64,000 nt of DNA from NCBI RefSeq assembly GCF_000165425.1, contig NW_001799642.1, positions 1 to 64,000 of the forward strand. Direction: 5' to 3'. The notes beneath the pieces are model-generated. The model was not told where the DNA came from, ran no database searches, and saw only the letters and a list, made by a program, of their open reading frames with translations. The stretch comes from Paramecium tetraurelia. Its lineage: Eukaryota > Ciliophora > Oligohymenophorea > Peniculida > Parameciidae. Shown in pieces: positions 12,293-23,705 of this stretch (position 1 is its first letter; each line of letters starts with the position of its first letter). Made by a program: the position numbers and the translations under genes.

Positions 12293-13088
12293 ATGTCTTA
12301 AAATAAAAGTAAATAATTCATGTTAAATCCATAGTTATCATGTTGGGAGATTGCGGAGTGGGGAAAACAACAATCTTAAACAAGTAAGGAAATCCATTTA
12401 TAAAAAGTTTCTTGGATATTATAGCTAATACTGAAACAACAATTGGAGTATAGCATCATTCATTTACAAGAAACAATATCAAATTTTCAATATGGGATAC
12501 TGCAGGATAGGAAAAATATAGATCTATAGTATCAAGGTGTTTATTATTGTTAATATCTAGCCATTATAAAAGAGCAAAGGCAGCGATTTTGGTTTATGAT
12601 TGTTCAAATGAATCATCCTTGTTGCACATTGATAAATGGATAGAAGAGCTTGTTTTCTAGGCTGGTGCTAATGTAAAAATTGCATTAATAGGGGTAAAGA
12701 ATCTTAAATGAAATGTTGGTTAGAATAAAACAGATTTATAAAGTTTCGATATGAATGAACATGTTCAAAAATTAATAGAATAATATGATATTACATACCA
12801 AATCTAAACGAATCATTAAGATCCAGAGTTCAAAGATAAGATGAACTAATTGTTAGACTAAATAAGCATAAGTACTTTATTATTTTATTTTTATATTTGA
12901 GATTGATTCTTCCTAATCAGTAAAACTAATCACCAATATCCAATTTAGAAGAGAATAATCATCAAGTTAAAGTGATATAATTCAACCATTAAGAAGAAAA
13001 TTAATAATCAGAAAATAAACATCTAGAAAGGCCAATTGAAGTTTCGGCTATTAATGGCAATCAGGAGGGGAAAAATTGTGAATGCTGA
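12293..13088 (+). CDS. Rab family small GTPase
   Basis: About 205 residues. The P-loop GDCGVGKTT, switch TTIGV, DTAGQEK, the NKTD box (exposed only after removing the intron 12694-12723) and a C-terminal CEC prenylation motif are all present. Introns: 12309-12334 (26 nt), 12384-12407 (24 nt), 12537-12560 (24 nt), 12694-12723 (30 nt). The last junction is unresolved. To reach the frame ending in NCEC, about 77 nt (12872-12948) must be removed, which is long for this genome; a 30 nt intron there leaves a TGA. Either an atypical intron or a small lesion. The SAK motif region is also weak (TYQIQTNHQD). Membrane-traffic switch. Confidence 0.82.
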
Positions 13089-13670
13089 ATTGTTTGATAT
13101 AAATAACAATATATTAATTTTGTAATTTCTATGAATTGTAATCCTATTTTTAATTATTTGAATCCAAGTCTTATTAGCGCATAAAGAAAAATATTTACTA
13201 TAAAACTTCTTATAACAGGGACTGAAAATCCTTTTAAGAATACCTAGCTCCTCTTTCAGAATATTTAAAAATTGATGCAAATTTAATTTATCATTAGTTT
13301 TAATATCTAGTTTTTACAATTTCAATTGGTTAGGACATAATCTGAAAATTCGGGCTGCTGATATGCTTATTCCTAAATAAGATTCTTCTGTTCTATCTCT
13401 TCCTAGAGGATGAACGTATTATAAGTGTTTGGTACGAGATTCTAGCTAAGGTAACATAATGTATTAGTTTTGTAGACTCTCCTTCGCAAATATATCAAAT
13501 CTAACTCCGTACAATTATAGTCCTTCATCTCTTATTAATTGAATTCTGGTTTTGTTAGTTATTTATTACTAAAATGATTTGTTTGATATATAAATCACAC
13601 AAATAGGAGAAGGTTATGATTTAGGAGAACATTTTTTAAATTAAATATATTTAAAAACTCTCTATTGCAT
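13061..13670 (-). CDS. Uncharacterised protein with C-terminal hydrophobic region
   Basis: 195 residues with one 22 nt intron (13222-13243); the frame then closes exactly. The sequence is protein-like throughout (VHPLGRDRTEESYLGISI, ISAARIFRLCPNQ) and ends in a hydrophobic stretch (SFIVNIFLYALIRLGF) that could be a membrane anchor. No family recognised. Its stop at 13061 lies inside the convergent Rab gene, giving a 28 bp tail-to-tail overlap. A second, 33 nt in-frame intron is possible. Confidence 0.5.
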
Positions 13671-14039
13671 TAATTAGTGTTACAAAATTAAAAAACAGAA
13701 TGGAAAAAATCAAGAAACTCAATATCATAAAAATACCAAATCTTTTTAAATATCATAAGTCCTAATCAAAAAACTACATATAGATAAATTTCATGACTGT
13801 TTCTTGTCTGCGTTGTAAAATAAGGTTTCATATTAGTATAGTTGTTTAATATTATTATAAATTGACCTTATCACAAGATAATGCCTACATTTTAACAAAA
13901 ATTTATTAACCAAATTATTATAGGAATATATGTTGCAAAATTTCATTTTGTAAGAAGGCTGTAATAAAAAGAAAAAGAGATGTCTATCAAATAAAATTTA
14001 TTGAATATTTATACTGTTCATTATCATCTACTCCTTTTT
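13671..14039. other. Spacer between DLD 3' end and orphan gene
   Basis: 369 bp of AT-rich sequence between the DLD stop and the start of the gene below it. It should hold the orphan gene's promoter and the DLD 3' end. No gene or distinct motif seen. Confidence 0.5.
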
Positions 14040-15551
<1,512 letters not shown>

Positions 15552-15633
15552 AATTTATTTATTTTTAGTTTTAAAATACAAAATAAATTAAAATGACGCT
15601 AATCGCGATTAATAAAATAATCAATATATAACA

Positions 15634-18158
15634 ATGACTTCATTTGAAATGCAAGAATAATACTCACTATAGGATTCCCTTCTGTCTGATGTATCTTCAA
15701 TGTCCATTGAATAAAGGTCGAGAAGTAGAACTCTAAACAAGACTGTTAAGTGGAAACTTGAATAATTTCATGAAAAGAATGTGATGCAAGAGGAGCAAGA
15801 AAAAATCCAGCGAGTCATTAAAATATACGATGATAATCTTAATGATGAACATGGCTAAAGTGATAGCAATTTTTTTGAAGAATATTTATCTTGGCTCCCG
15901 GTCATTCTGCCAAAACGAGTTTGGCCTTGGAAGATATTTGTCGCTATTACTACTCTATTTGTTTTTTTCGAAGTACCTATATATGTAATGTATGGAGAGG
16001 AATTCTGGAAGGTATTTATTCAATTTATTGTGAGTAACTCATAAATGTAGGCGGACGATATGCATTATTTTATGGAATCTTTATTATACTTTTAACAGAC
16101 ATGCTTCTTGATTTTGTGACTTCATATTATAAACATGGAAATCTTGTATTGGATAAAAGAAAGATAGCCATGCATTACTTTTATGGTTATTTTGTTTTTG
16201 ATTGCGTTGCTGTATAAATTTATTTATTTATATTAGTTATTCTCTTGTGTTATTAGATTAGCTGTTGACACTGATCATCTCAGATTCATCTTCTTCATGT
16301 TCTATTTTAAATTGCCATCTCTACTTAGAATAGATCATCAAATTGCAGAATTAATATTGCTACATAAAAGATTAAGAACATTCTACCAAATCACAAAAAT
16401 GTTGATATTTATGTTCTTCTGTTTCAACTTTTATTGTTGTATTTGGTATGTGTTAGGCATCTATGGCGACAATATTCATATTAACACATGGTTAAATGTA
16501 CCGGGTAATTTTGGAGTGATCAAAGACAAATCAATTCATGAGATTTATTTTTATTCCTTCTATTTTAGCTTGAATGTTCTCTCTACCACCATGGGTTTTG
16601 GTGATATTGTAAATGCTTTACTCTATATTGTAGTCTCCCATGAATATCTATGAATGTTCCTTCGCTCTCTTTGGAGTAATGTTTGCTGTAGTCGTATTTG
16701 CTTTGAATATCAACAACTTTTAAAAGATGATGGAAGAATACAACTCATATTATATGCAACGGTTCAAATAAAAAGTACTTTATATCTTGATTATTAGGTG
16801 TCTATTAATAAATTTATGGAATAAAAGAATGTTCCTTCTGAATTAAGGGAACGCATCAGATAATACATCAATGAGCATTGGGCTGAAGAAGGAAGCAGAG
16901 ATTAGGAAAGTGAACAATAAGTGTTTGAAATACTAGCACCTGAATTAAAATAGGAATTGATGTATCAATCTTTAGGATAGTTTCTCTAAAGAACTATGTT
17001 TGCTAATCATTTCACAAAACCTTTCCTCAAAGAATTAGCACAGAAAATACGAGAACAATCTTTTTCTTAAGGAGATGAGATAATTGGTGTAGGATCTACA
17101 GAACAAACTGATGATTTAAGCATATATTACATTGTGGGAGGTTCAGTTATTGTGAAACCAGGAAATAGTGAAATTATTAAAAAAAAATTAGGATTGCATA
17201 GTTACTTTGGAGAGTGGTCGTTCTTTACAGGTTATTCTAATCAATTATTATAATTTTAGGTTTTCCAAGAACTGGTACGGTAAATGCTAAAGAATACTCT
17301 TAGGTTTATGCAATCACAAGAGCTGACTTTTTAGAAACACTAAGAAAATTCCCTGAAGATTTTGAAACATATTGTCAAATAAGAGATAAATTATTATTCA
17401 CTAAAGAATACAATTTAGTAGAATAGCAATGCTATACTTGTAATAGTACTGAACATTATGCTGATTAATGCCCAAAGACTCATTACATACCCTTAGTACA
17501 AGAATTAATTGAAGAATCCACAGTCTTGGATCTTAAACAGGAGAGAGTGAAAATTTAGAGATTTGGTAGAAAATAGTGGGCCACTAGAGCTAATGCAACA
17601 ACTTTGATTAAAGGGTTAAGTAATAATAAATTGAAAAAGAAGGCTAATCTTATGCTCAAAACCTAGAGAGCTTTAAAGAAGAATACTATCAAAATTGATA
17701 AACCCTTAATTCCTTAATGGCAAGTCAAAGAATTTAAGAGTTTAGATGAAGAACAAGCAGCTAATCCAATGATAGATGACATGACAGAGAGTTAAAATCT
17801 TAATACATAACCTATTGATAATGAGATTCCTTAAAGACAATAGCAGAGTTCATACCTGAAAAGCTTTGCAATTCAAACTTTGACTTCATCTGCTATGCAA
17901 CAATCAGCTCTATTAAGTTCAAAAGTTATTGAGAACCCTAATCAATCTTAATCATAATAAAGAGAGAATGTGATGGCTGAGTACCAAAAGATAGTACAGC
18001 CAACAATCAAGACTGGAGTTGAATAATTTGATGCCCCTGCTAACTACAAGAATTACTATAGAAAATACAACAGTAATAATTATCAAGAGTTTAAAAATGT
18101 TAAAATTATAGAAAAAGATAAAATATAGAATATGAGACAGTCAATAATCTTAAAATGA
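15634..18158 (+). CDS. Cyclic-nucleotide-gated K+ channel with CCHC zinc knuckle
   Basis: 799 residues with five introns (16012-16034, 16212-16236, 16609-16633, 16775-16797, 17231-17259). Cytosolic N-terminus, six hydrophobic segments, and a pore helix/filter LSTTMGFGDI (GFG, K+-type). A C-linker and cyclic-nucleotide-binding fold follow (FSQGDEIIGVG, YYIVGGSVIVK, SYFGEWSFFTG). S4 is poor in arginine (FMFYFKLPSLLRID), so voltage sensing is doubtful. After the CNB domain comes CYTCNSTEHYADQCP, a CX2CX4HX4C knuckle, then a long basic Gln-rich tail. Plasma-membrane K+ conductance modulated by cAMP/cGMP is the likely role. No lesion. Confidence 0.92.
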
Positions 18159-18328
18159 ATATAATTATTATAAAGTAAATATATTGATGTTCATTACTTA
18201 AAATATATCCCTTCCAAACTGGAAATTTTAATTGTTTTTTATTTGAAATAGAATATTAAATTTATCCCAACATTAATAATTAGACTATTGAATTTTCACT
18301 AAATAATATTGATTAAATTATTTATAAA

Positions 18329-19106
18329 TCAGAGTCTTTTTATCTATTTCTTATAAAAAAGTTCAAAAAACACGCTTGCTCCAAAACCGCCTCCTAATGG
18401 TCCTCCTACGTAAACCCATAAGAAGTCCATTCTCTGCCTGTCTCCTGTTTATAAGGATTAGAATAATTGTAATGAAACTGCCATGCCTGGATTTAAGCAT
18501 CCTTTAGTTTAAAATGAATTATATACCTCCTGAATGGAATGTAAATTCTCTCGAAAAATACAATGCCAAAGCAACTAATACATAAGTAGTCATAGGTTAT
18601 CCTTTTGGGGTTAAGGTTGTTTCTGGGTCTGTTTGGATAAGTATGAACAAAATAAATGTAAATGTTCCGAAAGCCTCTCCACTTACATCTGATAGTATCC
18701 ATGAGTACTCAGTACTCTTAACTTCAGGGCTATCTACTTCATTCAAAATTAAATAGCAACAGCAAGCTCCGCATAATGCTCCTGAAAATTAAGCTAACCA
18801 ATATATCACTGCTTAAGCAAAGTTAACTCTTCTTGATATAACCATAGCCAAAGTAACAGCAGGGTTTACATGTGCTCCTGAAAATGGAGCAGCCAAACAA
18901 ACTGATGCAAAGAAAAACAAAGCTAAGAACTCATCTGACCCTTAGGAACATATGATTCTAAATCACATTAATTTATACCCATAAGCAAATAAAGCCATTC
19001 CAAAAAACTCAAATATAAAGATTCTCATTTCATCTCTTGATTTTCCTGCTGTGGGTATTATCTCTCTTTTTGTTTTTGGTTGACTTATAATAACATTTTC
19101 CTCCAT
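18329..19106 (-). CDS. Aquaporin / MIP family channel
   Basis: 243 residues, introns 18958-18978 (21 nt) and 18502-18526 (25 nt). Six hydrophobic segments plus two half-helices. The first box is canonical (SGAHVNPAVTLAM). The second reads SGGCLNPGMAVSL, with NPG where NPA is usual and without the usual Arg after it, so selectivity is unlikely to be that of a strict water channel. The pore-lining His of the first half (GAHVNPA) is present. Start at 19106 gives a short basic cytosolic tail. Confidence 0.9.
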
Positions 19107-19908
19107 GTTAATATGATAAATTTATTTATATATATATAAATGTATATTATTGATCAGCGAGATATTTTTATATAATCATGAGAAAAAAGCTATAAACCTT
19201 TGTATTTAACTCTCAAGAACAGGAAAATATAATCTCGTATTTATTGAAGCTCCTAACTATAATAACGTTATTCACAATAAAATATCTGTAATTTAGGATC
19301 TTCAATTACCTATTCTAAGATCTAAGATTAAATGATGATAATCGATAAATTAATAATTACTAAGAGGTTATGGTCTTGACTAGAGCGAATATACATAAAG
19401 AAAGTAGAACGAACATTATTTAATGATAAAGGTGCTAAAATTTTTTGAACCTAACGAAATCTTGTTATATTAATGATTTTGATGATAAATAGATTTCTGA
19501 AATAATTATTGATCTGAAAGATTATGAATAAGAATAATATTAAGTTATTGGTTCTATTAATATAGGTTCAGAAGAAGGATATAAAATATATTAATTGATT
19601 CTGACATATTATTTCCGCTACACAAAGATGAATTATTATTATTCTAAATTGAAGTTAAATTTTCAGAAATTCATAATCAAGTAAGGTTAGTCATGAATAT
19701 CAAAAAAATGAACAAATAATGATTTAACTCAATTGAATTTCCATTATTTCTTCTATGTCTTAATATATATCCTTTAAAGATGGAATTGATAAAATTTGAT
19801 TTATAGAAGAACTTAAAGGAATTCTACAAAATAAAACTGTGAATAATTAAGTATTCCAACTAAAGAGCATTTAAGATATAATTTTTTTTAAATATCATAT
19901 TTAAATTA
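19107..19908. other. Probable gene relic with several frame breaks
   Basis: The + strand shows short protein-like runs in changing frames: KYNLVFIEAPNYNNVIHNK at about 19226, EVMVLTRANIHKESRTN near 19370, and DLKDYEQEQYQVIGSIN with NIGSEEGYKIYQLILTYYF near 19510-19620. Stops and frame changes separate them and no short introns reconcile them. I read it as a decayed gene of unknown family; the ~100 bp next to 19106 should hold the aquaporin promoter. Confidence 0.35.
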
Positions 19909-20494
19909 ATGAATAATTTTATTCTATAATTCTTTCATAAATCTTTCATCAAAATCGTATAACTATATAATCCGTCTTGTAAAAAATGATTTTTTAAAAT
20001 TAGAGAAACGAAAAATCTTTTTTTAATAAATGCTCTGAGAACTTTTTGATTAGACAACTCAAAATGGCTATAGAAGTGAAAAATGCCAATTTGAATTATA
20101 AAATGAGTATAATCTATATGCAGTGCAATTATTTACTGATATTTGTGCCTTCCTTAAAGGAAATTAAAATATCATTATAATAAAATTTTTATACAGTTTG
20201 CTGATGGGTATAGACAAACAAAACAAAGTTCTAAGTTATTTATAACAATTCAAATATTTATTAATAAACAAGGCGTTGTTGAAAGCTTTCAGGTTTGAAG
20301 AATGAAATGATTAAATATAGATTTAGATCTATGGTTTTGTTGATATATTTGAATTCTATTTAGTTATAAAATGCTGATTATTTTTATTTCTCTGATATGC
20401 AATTTTACTAATTTAAAAGTTGTAAAATGAGATAGTATAAAGAATTTAATAATAAATTAAATGGATAATAGGTAAGGTATAGAGATGGAGGATG
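19909..20494 (+). CDS. Uncharacterised gene interrupted by one in-frame TGA
   Basis: An ATG at 19909 opens a frame that, after a 25 nt intron near 19979-20003, reaches TGA at 20032-20034 and then carries on in the same frame for over 100 codons (ELFDQTTQNGYRSEKCQFEL, NEYNLYAVQLFTDICAFLKG). A likely 28 nt intron follows near 20294-20321, and the frame closes with TGA at 20492-20494, inside the 5' end of the SANT-domain gene. Residues look like real protein, helical and hydrophilic, with no family recognised. The internal TGA could be a nonsense mutation, a miscall or readthrough. Confidence 0.45.
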
Positions 20495-22103
20495 AATTTT
20501 ATGCATTGTAGAGTCCTTAAAACTTGCTTTAAAAGATTGATTGCTTTGTGACTTTAGGTCAATTTGATTTGGATGAAGATGAAAATGAAAACTTTCCCCA
20601 ACACATTTAGATTGAGCAGCCAGAGATTAACAATTTTAGGCTGCATAAATTTTTTAATGCTGAACCTGAAGTCAATTAATTTGTTCAAAAGCAATAAGAG
20701 GTCCAACATGAACCAAGGATGAAACCTCAACGTAAGATGTCTCAGAGTTTACCCTCATTTATGGAAGAGATAGACACTCTGATTTCTTAGGCAATCGAGA
20801 GATAAAATGGATTCTTAGAATAATAAAAATATAATGTAAACAATACAGATTACCTAAAATTAGGATGCATTAAATAATATTGATAATTTTACGTTTTTAG
20901 AGCAATCTCTTTCTTAGCCTCAAGTCTTCAAATCCTTTTATTCTCAATACATCCGAACAATCAACAAGTTAAGGATGTATAGATAACAAAAAAGGTATGT
21001 GGTATTGAAAAATAATTAGGTTGGATGTTAAGCAATTCATGGCATTTGTATGTTCTTTAGGGATTGAGTTCATTTAAGAAATATTTAACTTAATTCACAA
21101 GGCAGATAGTTCATGGTGCTTTGAGCTGCTCAAATAAGAAGGTCTAACACAATAAATTCAAAATGAAAATCAATATCAAACTTTTTCAGATTTTAAATTA
21201 CAGAAAGCCTAATTCCAGTAGCCTTACTAATAAAAGCAACAATAATAGCAATAGCAATAATAATAATAATAATAGATCGACTCTAACAATGAATAGTTCC
21301 AATAATAAAAATTATAGTAAAATTATTAGCCTTCGAATTCTAATTCATTTCATTAATAAAGTGCGTTAAGCATTGTAAATGAGGCAATTGAAAAGAAAGG
21401 AAGAAAAACTTGGTCAAATAAAGAAATGGAAACCTTGCAAAATTTTATAAATACTTATTAAAATAGTTCAATTACTAATTAATAGATTTAAGCCTTATCA
21501 AAATAGTTGGGGAGAACATGGTATTCTGTTTAATCAAAAATACAGAAATTAAAGAAAAATGTCTAGGATCAAATGAGTGATGTGAGAAGTTAGAGCATGA
21601 AGGATGATCCTTCAAAGGAATAATTAAAAATGTAAAGAATCAGCACTAAATATGATTACACTGTGGAAGATATGATCAAGATAACCCTGTAATAATTGGA
21701 TGGAAGATGTGGCACCAAATAGAAGATTATAGAATCTATAAATCAAAATTTCTTTAATGGATAACTATCTGAAGACTCAGCTTGTTTAAGATCAATCTCA
21801 ATAACTCTCTCTAATAATCGGAGCTAATTTATTCGGAAGATAAAGGGCTATTTTGGTCTTAACGAGAACTTTTAAGATAGAGGAGAGGATGACAATAAAA
21901 TGAGGAATAAGTTAGTATGGATTCTATAAAATCTACCAGAACAAAGAGGAACTCTATAATAAATAGTTGCATCCTATACTGAAAACGCATTTCTAGATGA
22001 AGTGAATCTTAAGAAGTTATAAAAATAGATTAGCTAAACTTTAAGACTAAGCAATCGCTTTGACAAAAGAAATGCAAAAACCATATACAAAATACAAGAA
22101 TGA
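20461..22103 (+). CDS. SANT/Myb-like DNA-binding protein with polyglutamine tract
   Basis: 529 residues, introns 20836-20863 (28 nt) and 20995-21019 (25 nt). An acidic N-terminal region is followed by a helical middle (FVCSLGIEFIQEIFNLIHKA), then a polyglutamine run of about fifteen residues encoded largely by TAA/TAG. Next comes a Myb/SANT-like fold near residues 275-325 (RKTWSNKEMETLQNFI ... LSKQLGRTWYSVQSKI), with the spaced tryptophans typical of the fold. A second winged-helix-like part follows (YTVEDMIKITLQQLDGRCGT, AIRKIKGYFGL-like region). Probably a nuclear regulator. Its start overlaps the end of the preceding gene by 34 bp; a later ATG at 20485 is an alternative start. Confidence 0.75.
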
Positions 22104-22286
22104 ATTGATTAAATTTGTTTGTGAATATGACCAAGTTCAGAAAATTGAGAAATGTTATGTATTTATTATTAATCATTCAGAATTCATTCTAAATTTCATA
22201 TGTTTTTCTTAATTACACAACACATAGATTATAAATCTTGATTAAGATGATATCAGAAATCTTATATGGCAATAAATAATCAAAAT

Positions 22287-23679
22287 TCATTCCTCTTTTA
22301 ACATCTCTAGATGCTTTTATGTTTTATCTTAGTTGAAAAAGCAAGTAACAGTTAAGATAACAGTAGATAAGATACACATGAGTCCGAAAGGTAAATATGG
22401 ATCTATAAAAAATAAAGGAAACAAAAAATAAGGAGATGGTATTGCACCGATCTTCCCTATAGCCTAAACTAAGCCTGAGCCTTGAGATCTTAAATAAAGA
22501 GGATATGTTTCACAGCACAACAAGCCAATGGTTGAAAACAGTCCTCTAGTTGAGATTTTTATTATAAACAAGCCTACGTACAAAAAGTTATTCTTGAAAA
22601 TATATAATGAACCGTTGGCTATAGTGAGTGCAGCAGCTGAAAAGGCCATAATCCTTACTCTGCCTCCATAACGTGGATTGTCAATAAAGTTGTAGAGGAT
22701 TAATGCAAAGAAAAATTCTATAATGAACATATTCAGCATAGGGGCAAATCCTGAGTTATTCTCAGCAAATAGAAAAGGCATCAGCAAATATATGCTCATA
22801 TTTTATAAATTAGTGAGAATACAGACCAGCCATAATAATAGCGTTTCTTTTCTATATTCATTTGATAGAACTCCATATACATGCAGTTGTTGCTCTCTCT
22901 GTTCCTGGATTTATTTTTGAGCCCATTCCTATAAACCTTTTTTCTATAAAATACAACAATTAATGCCATACATCTTCATCCAAAAACTGCACGTTCTCTC
23001 TTCCATTCTCTTTAATGTTGTTTTCAATTTCTTCGAATGCTTTTTGGTATTCCTCCTTATTTAAATGATATCTTATAGTTTCTTTAACGAAAAACAAGGA
23101 TAGGATAAAAGCACTAGTGATAGGTATAACATTGAATCTAATCAAACCTCTCCAATTGCCAGATGTGTAGCTATCTAAAAAGAAGAAGCAAAGAAAAACC
23201 AAATAGATCTTTCCAAAAATATAGAGTAATGATAATCCAAAGGCAAATCTGCCTCTGTATTTGGCTTCAGTGACTTCAGAGATAAAAATATACCCCAAGG
23301 GACAAGTTGTACCAAAAACTAAACCAAAGCAAATCCTTAGAATAATCATTTCTCCATAGGAATTGCTAAAACTTGTGTAAAATACCAAAAACGAACTCAA
23401 ACCTGTGAATATCGAGAAAGTAATCTTTCTGCCTATTCTATCAGCCAAGAATGCACATAGCAAATTTCCCAATACGACTCCAAAAATAAAGGATGATCCC
23501 AAAGTTGCAACCTAAGCATTATTCAAATTCCATTCAGATTAGAGAATAGCAATCAAGATTGACATAAATGTATACTCAACTCCATCACAAAATTCGACCA
23601 AACCGATAATAAAGAGAGTCCTGCCTTGGTACAACCCAGTTCCAATTTTTGTTTCAAGAATTTGATCAAATGAAATCAT
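22287..23679 (-). CDS. MFS transporter, sugar/organic-cation (SV2/SLC22) type
   Basis: 454 residues after removing a 28 nt intron (22944-22971), which also corrects the frame. Twelve hydrophobic segments. Signature loops: ADRIGRKITFS after TM2-3, SEVTEAKYRGRFAFG after TM4 and FFVKETIRYHLNKEEY after TM6, all placed as in the SP/SLC22/SV2 group; the second-half ETYPLYLRSQGSG matches the SLC22 loop after TM10. Substrate unknown. The start ATG (23679) sits 26 bp downstream of the copine stop on the same strand. Confidence 0.85.
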
Positions 23680-23705
23680 TGATAATGAATTATATAAATT
23701 ATTTA

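Noticed and set aside
22944..22971. Apparent frameshift in the MFS gene at 22287-23679
   Set aside because: A regular 28 nt GTA...TAG intron restores the frame exactly.
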